From: Allobosea sp.
GTDB lineage: Bacteria; Pseudomonadota; Alphaproteobacteria; Rhizobiales; Beijerinckiaceae
Length of the DNA stretch: 64,000 nucleotides
Assembly (NCBI RefSeq): GCF_017308075.1
Contig: NZ_JAFKFX010000034.1
Location: 62,001 to 126,000, forward strand
Direction: 5' to 3'
Shown: positions 17,516 through 26,356 of the stretch, in pieces
Position numbering within the stretch: the first letter of the stretch is position 1
Layout of the letters: every line of letters begins with the position of its first letter
Position numbers and translations under genes: made by a program
Notes under the pieces: generated by a model
Databases searched by the model: none
What the model saw: the letters and a program-made list of their open reading frames with translations, nothing else
Told to the model about the DNA's origin: nothing

Positions 17516-18492
17516 GCCACCACCTTCAGCTCCAGCGATTGCGGGGGAGCCGGGGCCTTGGCCAGGAGCTCGTCGAAATAGGCGATGGTGCGGGACAGGC
17601 CTTCCCGCAGCTCGACCCGCGGCTTCCAATGCAGCAACTCGGAGGCGCGCCCGATATCGGGGCAACGCTGCCGGGGATCATCGGCCGGCAGCGGGCGGAA
17701 ATCGAGCGCCGAGCGCGAGCCGATCAGTTCGATGATGGTTTCGGCGAGTTCGCGCACGCTGATCTCATGCGGATTGCCGAGATTGACCGGTCCGATCACG
17801 TCGCCATCGACGTTCATGAGCCGGATCAGCCCGTCGACGAGGTCGTCGACATAGCAGAAGGAGCGCGTCTGGCTGCCGTCGCCATAGAGCGTGATCGGCT
17901 CGTTGCGCAGCGCCTGCACGATGAAGTTCGAGACGACCCGACCATCCTTCGGATGCATGCGCGGGCCATAGGTGTTGAAGATCCGGGCCACCCGGATGCC
18001 TAGGCCGTGCTGGCGCTGATAATCGTAGAACAAGGTCTCGGCGCAGCGCTTGCCTTCATCATAGCAGGCGCGCGGGCCGTTGATGTTGACCAGGCCACGA
18101 TAGTCCTCGCGCTGCGGATGGACCTCGGGATCGCCATAGACCTCGCTGGTCGAAGCCTGGAGAATGCGGCAACGCAGACGCTTGGCGAGGCCGAGCATGT
18201 TGATCGCGCCCATGACACTCGTCTTCGTCGTCTGCACGGGGTCGTGCTGGTAGTGGATCGGCGAAGCGGGACAGGCGAGATTGTAAATCTCGTCAACTTC
18301 GACATAGAGCGGAAACGTTATGTCATGACGATGAACATCAAAATTCTTGTCAGAAAGAATATCTGCGATATTCCCACGATTGCCGGTGAAATAATTATCA
18401 ACACAGACAACCTCATTTCCTTGGGCAAGCAATTTCCTGCAAAGATGAGAGCCCAGGAAACCAGCCCCTCCAGAAACCATAACCCGTTTCAT
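17512..18492 (-). CDS. UDP-glucuronate decarboxylase-like SDR
   Basis: 326 residues. Starts [20 protein letters not shown], with [47 protein letters not shown] (Tyr-x3-Lys) and [10 protein letters not shown], all typical of UDP-xylose synthase. It converts UDP-glucuronate to UDP-xylose, a donor for EPS. Start at 18492 follows GGAGAG; a 14-codon upstream extension lacks a site. The 5' 200 bases are unusually AT-rich for the locus. It leads minus-strand block B. Confidence 0.9.
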   Translation of the reverse strand: MKRVMVSGGAGFLGSHLCRKLLAQGNEVVCVDNYFTGNRGNIADILSDKNFDVHRHDITFPLYVEVDEIYNLACPASPIHYQHDPVQTTKTSVMGAINMLGLAKRLRCRILQASTSEVYGDPEVHPQREDYRGLVNINGPRACYDEGKRCAETLFYDYQRQHGLGIRVARIFNTYGPRMHPKDGRVVSNFIVQALRNEPITLYGDGSQTRSFCYVDDLVDGLIRLMNVDGDVIGPVNLGNPHEISVRELAETIIELIGSRSALDFRPLPADDPRQRCPDIGRASELLHWKPRVELREGLSRTIAYFDELLAKAPAPPQSLELKVVA

Positions 18493-19021
18493 TCCACTCT
18501 CCGGATTATCTATGTTGGCAGGATATCCATCCAAAGAAATATAAAATTGCTAGTATCTCTCTGTTTATTTTAGAAATAGGCCATCTCTGGCTCGCATTTA
18601 AAATTTGTTTTTACTTCGCATAACCAATTGTTAAGTATTTATAATTTCGAAATCAGACAATTGCTATTTCGGGGCATGCTCGACCAGCCACGCCCATCTT
18701 GCAGAGGTACTCCGTCGCACCGCCCCTCACGCGGCAGCCCTTTGGAGGGAGGCGCCGTCGCCGGGTTCCGGCATCCCGGTCCCGCCGATGCCCTGACCAT
18801 GCGACATGGAAAGACCACGGACACCGCCAAATAACGCAATATTCCCAAAACCTTGGAGCCATCCTGTCGAGGGGTAGCCCTTTCGCGCCCGGCTCTTCGC
18901 CCTAATGCGCCCGATCGAAACCGGCGTGGTGCTCTAGCGTGTCCTCACAAATCCGCCTCGCGAGACCGATGACGGATGGCCCGGAGGCCGGGTTCGGAGA
19001 CATCCAGGAAGGTTCCACGCA
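18493..19021. other. Divergent intergenic region with AT-rich island
   Basis: 529 bases between EPS blocks B and C. Bases 18541-18660 are about 28 percent GC by hand count, against two-thirds GC nearby; the AT-rich character continues into the first 200 bases of the decarboxylase gene. Bases 18670-19000 return to GC-rich and have no convincing gene. The island probably carries divergent EPS promoters and binding sites for AT-preferring regulators. Confidence 0.6.
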
Positions 19022-20329
19022 ATGCCCGCTCGCCAGACATCCGAACCGCAGGCCCTGACGCCGTCTCCGGCGCGGGCAGTGCGGGCCCCGGCCGCAACGG
19101 TGAGATTGTCCTGGCTGGCCGGGCTCTGCGTGCTCGCTCTCCCGCTCCTCCCAGCCGGGGCGGCCGAGCAGAACGCCTATCGCGTCGCCCCGGGCGACCG
19201 CATCGGCATCACCGTCTTCGGCCAGGCCGACATGTCCGGCGATACGATGATCGATTCCAGCTACAGCATAGCCGTGCCGCTGGTCGGGTCCGTATCGGTG
19301 CGCGGGCTCACCCTCAGGGAGATCGAACAGCGCGTCGCCAAGAGCCTCGCGGACGGCTATCTGCAGAATCCGGTCGTATCCGTGCGGCTCACCGAGCCGC
19401 GCCCGATCTATGTCGTCGGCGATGTCCGCACAGCCGGCGTTTATCCCTACCGCCACGGCGTTTCTGTGCTCGGCGCGGTCGCGCTGGCCGGGGGGTTCGG
19501 CGTTCCCGAGGAACAGGTGCGCGCCGCGCTGCGCACCGACTTCGTCCAGGCCGATGAACGGGTCCGCGCCCTGGAGACGACCAGGCTGACGCTGACGGCC
19601 CGGCGCATCCGGCTCGAGGCGCAGCGTGACGGACGCAGCCCCGATTTCAGCAGCCTCGCGGCCGGGCGCGGCTCCGAAGAATTCGTGACGCAGCTCAAGG
19701 CCAGTGAGACCGAGCTGCACAATTTCCAGACCTCTGCCCTGCAGCAGCAGATCGAGATGCTGCAGCAGCAGGAGCCGAAGCTCCAGGACAATAAGCGCTT
19801 CGTGCAAGACCAGCTCAATGCCGAGAAGCGCCAGCTCGAACTGATCCAGCAGCATCTCGTCGACTACAACGCCCTGCTCAGCTCGGGTCTGGCGCGGCGT
19901 TATACCGGGATCGAATTGCAGCGCGAGGAAGCGCGCAATCGCGGCAACATCGCCCGTTTCAATGCCGACATCTCGTCGAACGGATTGGCCCTCGGCGAAC
20001 TCAGCCTGCGGATCCGGGAAGCGCGCGAGGCCTTCCAGCGCCGTGTCTGGAGCGAGATGCAGGACGTCGTGCAGCGCCTCACCGAGACCGATGCGGCACT
20101 GCCCGCCGCGCGGCTGACCCGGGAGCTCAGGCTGCGCCAGGTCGGTCTCGCCGAAGAAACCGCCGGGCCGCCGAAGCGCTCCCTGTTCGTGACACGCCAG
20201 ACCGAGCAACGCAGCGAGACTTTCCCGGTCGTCGAAGGCGCCCTGCTCGAACCCGGGGACATCCTGCGCGTCGAGCGGCAGCGCCCGCCCGAGCCCGACC
20301 TGCCCCCGACCGCCGCCGCCATGCGCTGA
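19022..20329 (+). CDS. Polysaccharide export protein, Wza/OPX-like with long coiled coil
   Basis: 435 residues. N-terminal hydrophobic export signal (WLAGLCVLALPLLPAGAA), then a polysaccharide export domain (YRVAPGDRIGITVFGQADMS to about residue 120) and an SLBB domain (IYVVGDVRTAGVYPYRHGVS). Residues about 180-370 are Gln/Glu/Leu-rich and predicted coiled coil, an addition absent from E. coli Wza but seen in ExoF-type proteins. There is no clear lipobox Cys. AGGAAGG precedes the ATG. First gene of block C; should form or gate the outer-membrane export channel. Confidence 0.9.
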   Translation: MPARQTSEPQALTPSPARAVRAPAATVRLSWLAGLCVLALPLLPAGAAEQNAYRVAPGDRIGITVFGQADMSGDTMIDSSYSIAVPLVGSVSVRGLTLREIEQRVAKSLADGYLQNPVVSVRLTEPRPIYVVGDVRTAGVYPYRHGVSVLGAVALAGGFGVPEEQVRAALRTDFVQADERVRALETTRLTLTARRIRLEAQRDGRSPDFSSLAAGRGSEEFVTQLKASETELHNFQTSALQQQIEMLQQQEPKLQDNKRFVQDQLNAEKRQLELIQQHLVDYNALLSSGLARRYTGIELQREEARNRGNIARFNADISSNGLALGELSLRIREAREAFQRRVWSEMQDVVQRLTETDAALPAARLTRELRLRQVGLAEETAGPPKRSLFVTRQTEQRSETFPVVEGALLEPGDILRVERQRPPEPDLPPTAAAMR

Positions 20330-20366
20330 CCCGGCCCTTCCCCCGCCCTTGAAACTGGAGCGAGAC

Positions 20367-21776
20367 ATGAGCTGCCCAATCCGGCCCCTGATCATGTGTG
20401 GTGGCGCAGGGACGCGGCTTTGGCCGATGTCGCGCGAATCCTTCCCGAAGCAGTTCGCGCTGCGCGTCGGTGGCTATTCGATCTTCCAGCAGACGGTGCT
20501 GCGGGTCACGGGGCCGGAATTCGGCCGGCCCGTGATCATCACCAACCAGACCTATCGCTTCATCGCCGAGCAGCAGCTCGCCGAAATCGATGTTCTGGCC
20601 GACTTCGTGCTCGAGCCCGCCCGCCGCGACACGGCGCCGGCGATCATCGCCGCTGCGACCCTGGCTGGGCAAAGCGACCCCGATGTGCCGCTGTTGATAC
20701 TCGCCTCGGATCATCAGGTCCGCGACGGCGAGGCCTTCCGCACCGCCGTTCTCGCCGGCCTGCCGGCGCTGGCGGCCGGCTGGCTGGTGACCTTCGGGAT
20801 CCTGCCGACCGATCCCGCTACGGGCTATGGCTATATCGAGCCCGGCGAGACGCTGCCCAGCGGCGCTCGAACCGTCAGGCGCTTCATCGAGAAGCCCGAT
20901 GCCGAGCGGGCCAGGAGCTATGTCCTCGACGGGATGCTGTGGAACTCCGGCAACTTCATGGCCAGCGCGCGCACCCTGATCGAGGAGTATGCGCTGCACC
21001 AGCCCGCCAGCGCTGCCGCCGTGGCACGGGCCGCCGAGCAGGCCACCGTCTCGCCCGGCGTCTTCGCGCTCGAGGCAAAATCCTATGGCGAAGCCGAACA
21101 GCTCTCGATCGACTATGCGGTGATGGAGCGGACGGCGCGCGCGGTCGTGGTGCCGCTCGCCTGCGGCTGGTCGGATGTCGGCAATTGGGACCTGCTCTGG
21201 GCCGTCAGTGACCAGGACGGGGCCGGCAATGTCAGCCGGGGCGAAGTCGTCCTCTCCGACGCCCATGGCTGCTATGTCTCGAGTGACGGGCCGCTGACCT
21301 CGGTGCACGGCGTCGAGGATCTGATCGTCATCGTCAACAAGGACGCGATCCTCGTGACCGACCGCCACCGCAGCGGCGAGGTCAAGCAGATCGTCGAAGG
21401 CCTGCGCCAGACCGGGCGGCAGGAGGCCGACACCCATTGCAAGGTCTATCGCCCCTGGGGCTGGTACCAGGTCACCGATTGCGGCGACGATTTTCAGGTC
21501 AAGCGTATCGTCGTCCATCCGAAGGGCCGGCTCTCGCTGCAGAGGCATGGGCATCGCGCCGAACACTGGGTGGTGGTCCGCGGCACCGCCCAGGTCACGG
21601 TCGGCGAAGAGGTCCGGCTGCTGACGCCGAACCAGCACGCCCATATCCCGCTCGGCGCCGTCCACCGGCTCGAGAACCCCGGCAACACACCGGTCGAGCT
21701 CGTCGAGGTGCAGTGCGGCGACTACCTCGGTGAGGACGACATCGTCCGCATCGAGGACATTTATCAGCGAGTCTGA
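20367..21776 (+). CDS. manC: Mannose-1-phosphate guanylyltransferase / mannose-6-phosphate isomerase
   Basis: 469 residues, bifunctional type II arrangement. N-terminal nucleotidyltransferase with MCGGAGTRLWPMSRESFPKQ, EPARRDTAPA and FIEKPDAERA; C-terminal cupin isomerase domain with RPWGWYQ, GRLSLQRHGHRAEHW (metal-binding Gln/His) and LGAVHRLENPG. Produces GDP-mannose from mannose-1-phosphate, with isomerase supplying mannose-6-phosphate. ATG at 20367 has GGAG seven bases upstream; a TTG six codons earlier is less likely. GDP-mannose feeds the epimerase at 15656 and mannosyltransferases. Confidence 0.93.
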   Translation: MSCPIRPLIMCGGAGTRLWPMSRESFPKQFALRVGGYSIFQQTVLRVTGPEFGRPVIITNQTYRFIAEQQLAEIDVLADFVLEPARRDTAPAIIAAATLAGQSDPDVPLLILASDHQVRDGEAFRTAVLAGLPALAAGWLVTFGILPTDPATGYGYIEPGETLPSGARTVRRFIEKPDAERARSYVLDGMLWNSGNFMASARTLIEEYALHQPASAAAVARAAEQATVSPGVFALEAKSYGEAEQLSIDYAVMERTARAVVVPLACGWSDVGNWDLLWAVSDQDGAGNVSRGEVVLSDAHGCYVSSDGPLTSVHGVEDLIVIVNKDAILVTDRHRSGEVKQIVEGLRQTGRQEADTHCKVYRPWGWYQVTDCGDDFQVKRIVVHPKGRLSLQRHGHRAEHWVVVRGTAQVTVGEEVRLLTPNQHAHIPLGAVHRLENPGNTPVELVEVQCGDYLGEDDIVRIEDIYQRV

Positions 21777-21936
21777 CGATGGGCTCGCCGCGCCCCTTTG
21801 CCGGCAACCCATCGCCACGGTGCGGGCCCTGGGCCTTCGGCCCGGTCCGCACCATCCCGGCCGGGAGCACGCCGCTTTCGACGATCCCCGCCCCGAGCAA
21901 CCCCGGCAAGCCCAGCGCTTCGCCACAGAAGGCCGC

Positions 21937-24111
21937 GTGAAGGTCATGAACTGGGCGTTCCAGAATCCGATCCGGCTGGAAGAAGGCGCTCCACGGCATT
22001 TCGAGCATGTCGGCTACGAGGCCGGCCTCGCGCTGTGGCGCCGCCGCCGGATGATCATCGGGCTGATCGCGCTGGCACTGCTCGCCGCCACGGTCTTCCT
22101 TTTGACGAGCGAGAAGCGCTATGCCGCGACCTCCCTCGTCCAGATCGATTTCAGCCGCGATGATCCGACCGGCCGTCGCACCGCCGGCCTGCCGCTCGAT
22201 GCGAGCGCCCTCGTTGAGACCGAATCTCGCTTCGTCCGCTCCCGCACGATTACCCGCCAGGTCGCCGAACAGCTCGCCGCCGAGGCCGCCGCCAAGCCCG
22301 CTGCACGGCTGGGGGCGCCCGTCCCCGATCCGGAGCAACTCGAATCACAGATCGAGCAGCTGGCGCGCAATCTCACGGTCCGGAACGACAGCCGCTCCTA
22401 TCTGATCGAGATCGGCTACACTGCCAATACGCCGGCCAAGGCCGCCGAGATCGCCAACCGCTTCGCCGATACCTATCTCGCCAATCGCGGCGAAACGAGT
22501 TCCGCTTCGGCCCGCCGGGCCGCCGAATGGTATGCCGACCAGATCGAGGTCACGCGCAAGAGCCTCGAACAGGCCGAACGCGCTGCCGCCGACTACCGCC
22601 GCAGCTCCGGCATCGTCGAGACCACTGCGGAAGGCGCGGTGCTGCTGCAGCAGCGGCTGCGCGAGATTTCGAGCCAGGCCAGCGCCGCCACGCTCGCGCG
22701 GGTGAACGAGGAATCGCGGCTCGAGCGCGCCAGGCTGGCGGCCGCCGAAGGCAACATCCCGCCCGACATCGCGGCGCTGCCTCAGATCCAGAGGCTGATC
22801 GAAAGCCGGGACACGGCGCGCCGGCAAGCCAGCACGCAGGCCGCCGCGACCGGCGAGCGCCATCCTTCGGTGATCCAGGCCCGCGCTCTGCAGCAAGAGG
22901 CGGAGGCGCGCCTGCAGAACGAGGTCGCGAATGCGCTGGCTGCGATCACCGAGGACGTGAAGAGCGCACGCCGTGTCGAGGAAGAGTTGGAAACCGGCGT
23001 CGGCAAGGCGAAATCGAGCCTGATCGATGCGCGGGCGAGAGAAGCGGAGCTGCGGACCCTGCAGAGCCGGGCCGATGCACTGCGCGAGCGCCTCAAGGTC
23101 TTGAACGAGGGTCATATGCAGGCCCGCGCCCTGTCCGAGCTGAAGCCGGTCGTGGCGCAGATCATGGCGGCGGCGGAACCAAGCCGGACCCCGGCCGGCC
23201 CGAAGAAGGGGCTGACCCTGGCGCTCTCCGGGCTCGGCGCCGCCGTGTTCGGCGGGCTCCTCACCTTCCTGCTCGAACGCCGGGATGTCGGCTTCCGCAA
23301 GGAAGAGGAGGTTCTGGCCGCCACCGGCAGCCCCTGCATCGGCTTGCTGCCGGCGCTGCAGCCAGGCGATGCCCGGGTCAACGCCGCCACCCAGCGCGAA
23401 ATCCTGCGCGCGATCATCGCCACCCACCGTCTCGCGGAATCCGGGCCGGCCAAAGTGCTGCTGATGACCTCGGCCCTTCCCGAGCAGGGCAAGTCGCAGG
23501 CGCTCGAGGCTCTCGCCCATTGCCTCGTCGAGATGGGACGCCGCGTTCTCGTCGTCGACGCTTCTCCACGCAGCGAGCTCGACGGCACCGGGAAGGCGGC
23601 GCTCGAGGACATCGTCGCCGGCAGCGCCGCGCGCAAGCGGGCACTCGAAAGCGGCCGGCAATGGAGCCCGACGGACATGCCCCTGCGCAATCCGCTGCTG
23701 CGGCGAAGGGCGCCGCTGGCGGCCAGCGAAGCGCGCCAGCTCTCGGTGGTGCACCGTCGCGGCGGCCTTTCCGACAGCGCTTCCGCCTTCACGCCGGCGA
23801 CGCTCGCGGACCTGGTCATGGAGGCGCGCTCATCCTTCGACGTCGTGCTGATCGAAGCACCTCCGGTCTTGCTGGCCGCGGATGCGCTGATCCTCGCCCA
23901 TTTCGCCGACATCGTCCTGCACGCGGCGCGCTGGCAGGACACGCCGAAAGCCACCATCGCCGCAGCGGTGAAACGGCTCTGCGACGGCGGCATGCGGGTG
24001 CACGGCGTGCTTCTGACCCAGGTGGACGTCGAGCGCTATGCGAGCTTCCAGAGCTTCCGCGCCCCGTCCTCCGCCTACAAGATTCGCAAATATTACGCCG
24101 ATTTCGACTGA
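21937..24111 (+). CDS. Wzc/ExoP-like polysaccharide co-polymerase with tyrosine-kinase domain
   Basis: 724 residues. Membrane segment near residues 37-57, Wzz-type periplasmic region with long coiled coil (about 200-405), second membrane segment (about 425-445, GLTLALSGLGAAVFGGLLTF), then a BY-kinase-like domain: degenerate Walker A SALPEQGKSQ, Walker A' VLVVDASPRSE and Walker B VVLIEAPPVLL. The tail has four Tyr (RY, AY, KYY), a short autophosphorylation-type cluster. It should set chain length and couple polymerase to export. GTG 21937 is chosen because AGAAGG lies just upstream; ATG 21946 is the alternative. Confidence 0.88.
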   Translation: MKVMNWAFQNPIRLEEGAPRHFEHVGYEAGLALWRRRRMIIGLIALALLAATVFLLTSEKRYAATSLVQIDFSRDDPTGRRTAGLPLDASALVETESRFVRSRTITRQVAEQLAAEAAAKPAARLGAPVPDPEQLESQIEQLARNLTVRNDSRSYLIEIGYTANTPAKAAEIANRFADTYLANRGETSSASARRAAEWYADQIEVTRKSLEQAERAAADYRRSSGIVETTAEGAVLLQQRLREISSQASAATLARVNEESRLERARLAAAEGNIPPDIAALPQIQRLIESRDTARRQASTQAAATGERHPSVIQARALQQEAEARLQNEVANALAAITEDVKSARRVEEELETGVGKAKSSLIDARAREAELRTLQSRADALRERLKVLNEGHMQARALSELKPVVAQIMAAAEPSRTPAGPKKGLTLALSGLGAAVFGGLLTFLLERRDVGFRKEEEVLAATGSPCIGLLPALQPGDARVNAATQREILRAIIATHRLAESGPAKVLLMTSALPEQGKSQALEALAHCLVEMGRRVLVVDASPRSELDGTGKAALEDIVAGSAARKRALESGRQWSPTDMPLRNPLLRRRAPLAASEARQLSVVHRRGGLSDSASAFTPATLADLVMEARSSFDVVLIEAPPVLLAADALILAHFADIVLHAARWQDTPKATIAAAVKRLCDGGMRVHGVLLTQVDVERYASFQSFRAPSSAYKIRKYYADFD

Positions 24112-24128
24112 ATGCCGGGGAGGTGACC

Positions 24129-25094
24129 TTGGGCCTGCGCGATCGCATCATCATCACGGGCGGGAACGGCTATGTCGGCCGCCAGCTGACCCGCCAGCTC
24201 TACGAGCAGCACGATGTCTGCGTCGTCGACAATCTCCGCTATGGCGAGCTCCGCTTCACGCCGGCCGATCTCGAACGCATCCGCTTCGAGCGCCTCGACA
24301 TCACCGACGAGTTGGCGATGGCGCGGCTCGTCCGGGAGTTCCGGCCGGATGTCATCGTCCATCTGGCCGCGATCCACTACATCCCCGAATGCGAGAACGA
24401 TCCGGCACTGGCGCTGCGGACCAACCTGCTCGGCTTGGTCAGCGTCCTGCTCGCGGCACAAAGCGGCACGCGCTTCGTCTTCGCGAGCAGCGGCGCGGTC
24501 TACAAGCCCGACCTCGCCCCACATTGCGAGATGTCGGCGGCGCTCGAGCCGAACGACATCTATGGCATGAGCAAACTGCATGGCGAGCAATATGTCCGCT
24601 ATCTCGCGCAGCAGCGCTCGCTCTCCGCGGTCATCGTCCGCCTGTTCAACGTGGTCGGCCCCGGCGAGACCAATCCGCATCTCCTGCCCGAGATCGTCGC
24701 GCAGCTGAAGGCCGGCCATCGCGTGGTCCGGCTCGGCAATCTCTGGCCGAAGCGCGACTACATCCATGTCGAGGATGCGGCGCGCGGCTTCGCCACGATC
24801 GCGACCGCCAGGCGGCTGCAAACGGAAAGCACGGTCACGGTGAATCTCGGCTCCTCGCAGCCCTATTCGGTCGAGGAGGTCCTGCACAAGCTGCGCGCCA
24901 TCGCCGACATCGAGTTCGAGCTGGAGCAGGATGGCAGCCGGATCAGGCCGGTCGACCGCCCCTTCCTGGCCGCCGACACCACCCAGATCCGCCGACGCTT
25001 CGGCTGGGTCCCGGCCTTCACCATCGACGACGCGCTGCGCGACCTCTGGCGCGCACCGGACCTCGCCCGTGCGCTGGTGGAGAAATATCAATGA
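24129..25094 (+). CDS. NAD-dependent epimerase/dehydratase (GalE-like SDR)
   Basis: 321 residues. N-terminal IIITGGNGYVGRQL loop, HLAAIHYIPECENDP, SSGAVYKPD and catalytic YGMSK, with RLFNVVGPGETNPH and KRDYIHVEDAARG. Resembles UDP-glucose 4-epimerases and UDP-glucuronate epimerases. TTG start at 24129 is inferred from a strong GGGGAGGTGA five bases before it; GTG 24123 lies inside that site. Its TGA overlaps the next ATG. The sugar converted is not determined. Confidence 0.85.
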   Translation: MGLRDRIIITGGNGYVGRQLTRQLYEQHDVCVVDNLRYGELRFTPADLERIRFERLDITDELAMARLVREFRPDVIVHLAAIHYIPECENDPALALRTNLLGLVSVLLAAQSGTRFVFASSGAVYKPDLAPHCEMSAALEPNDIYGMSKLHGEQYVRYLAQQRSLSAVIVRLFNVVGPGETNPHLLPEIVAQLKAGHRVVRLGNLWPKRDYIHVEDAARGFATIATARRLQTESTVTVNLGSSQPYSVEEVLHKLRAIADIEFELEQDGSRIRPVDRPFLAADTTQIRRRFGWVPAFTIDDALRDLWRAPDLARALVEKYQ

Positions 25095-26356
25095 TGAAGG
25101 TCCTCGCCGCGATCGTGGCTCCGCCGCATCTCAGCGTCAGCGGCGCCGGCCGGGCCGCCGAGCAGCTCAGCGCCGCGCTTTCGCGGCATTGCGACATCAC
25201 CGTCGCCAGCATGATGGGGGCGCAGCTGCGCGAAGCGGATGCCGGTGGCCTGCGGCGCGCGCCGGTCAAAGTCGGGTTGCCTCTGCCGCTACCCTGGAAC
25301 CGGGTCCCGAACCGCTACCGCACCTTGTTCTATCGCTCCGACATCCCGGAGATGCTGCGCGCGGGCGGCTTCGACCTGGTGCATCTGCACAATCCGATGC
25401 CGGCGCTGGAAATGGCCCGGATCGCCCGGGCGTGCCGGGCGGCCGGCGTGCCCTATGTCGTATCGACGCATGGCTTCAACGAGATCGCCAACGGAACGCG
25501 GATCTACGGCTTCGGCCCGCTGCGCCGTCTGGCCTGGCGGGCCCTGGTGACAGGCCCGGTGCAGCAGACGGTGCGCGGAGCCGCTTCCGTCCTCGGCCTG
25601 TCGCCTGCGGATCGCGAAATCGTTGCGGCTATGGGCTTTTCCGGCAGCTTCGCCCTGGTTCCCAACGGCGTGCCTCTGTCCGGGCCGGCCGATAACGGCG
25701 AAGACACCGCCATCTGCCGCAGGCTCGGCGTGCCGGCCCGGCGCCCTGGCGAGCTCACCGCCATGTTCCTGGCGAACCACACGCCGAACAAGGGCCTTCC
25801 GATCCTGCTCGAAGCCTTCAGTGGACTGAATTGCCCGTACACCCTGATCGTCGGCGGCGAGACGCGCCCCGAGATCGACTACAGCCTCGCCAACCGCAGG
25901 CGACGCTCCGATCAGCGCATCATCGTCACCGGACGCGTCTCGGATCGCGAAGTCGAGGCCCTGTTCCGCCATTCCGATCTCTTCGTCTTCCCGACCCTGG
26001 CCGACACCTTCCCGCTCGTCGTCCTGGAAGCGATGTCCCATGGGCTGCCTGTTCTGGCCTCCCGCGTCGGCGGCATCCCGCACCAGCTCGACCAGGGCAG
26101 CGGCCAATTGGTCGAGCCGGGCGATGTCGGCGGGCTGCGCGAGACGATCAGCGCGCTGGCGGCGCAGCCTGAGCGGCTGCGGAGCATGGGGCAGCAGGCC
26201 AAGGCGCGTGTCGCCCGGCACTTCACCTGGGACAATGCGGCCGAGCGGGCCTTCGCCGAATATGAAAAGGCGCTCGCAGCGCCCTCGCAGGCCCGCGCCT
26301 CTGCCGTCTCCGCCCACTGCCTACCCCATACGGTTCAGCGAGGAACACGAGCATGA
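25091..26356 (+). CDS. GT4-family glycosyltransferase (1)
   Basis: 421 residues, GT-B fold. N-terminal domain with APPHLSVSGAGRAAEQL (glycine-rich acceptor loop) and DLVHLHNPMPALEM; C-terminal Glycos_transf_1 domain with FLANHTPNKGLPILLEAF, and the E-x7-E-like nucleotide-sugar motif FPLVVLEAMSHGLPVLA. Starts at ATG overlapping the previous TGA and ends overlapping the next ATG, so tightly coupled in block C. Adds a sugar to the lipid-linked repeat unit; donor unknown. Confidence 0.9.
   Translation: MMKVLAAIVAPPHLSVSGAGRAAEQLSAALSRHCDITVASMMGAQLREADAGGLRRAPVKVGLPLPLPWNRVPNRYRTLFYRSDIPEMLRAGGFDLVHLHNPMPALEMARIARACRAAGVPYVVSTHGFNEIANGTRIYGFGPLRRLAWRALVTGPVQQTVRGAASVLGLSPADREIVAAMGFSGSFALVPNGVPLSGPADNGEDTAICRRLGVPARRPGELTAMFLANHTPNKGLPILLEAFSGLNCPYTLIVGGETRPEIDYSLANRRRRSDQRIIVTGRVSDREVEALFRHSDLFVFPTLADTFPLVVLEAMSHGLPVLASRVGGIPHQLDQGSGQLVEPGDVGGLRETISALAAQPERLRSMGQQAKARVARHFTWDNAAERAFAEYEKALAAPSQARASAVSAHCLPHTVQRGTRA

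Noticed and set aside
22527..24128. Upstream extension of the epimerase frame across the Wzc-like gene
   Set aside because: The true gene starts at TTG 24129 after a strong ribosome site; the upstream part is a +2 frame of the kinase gene.
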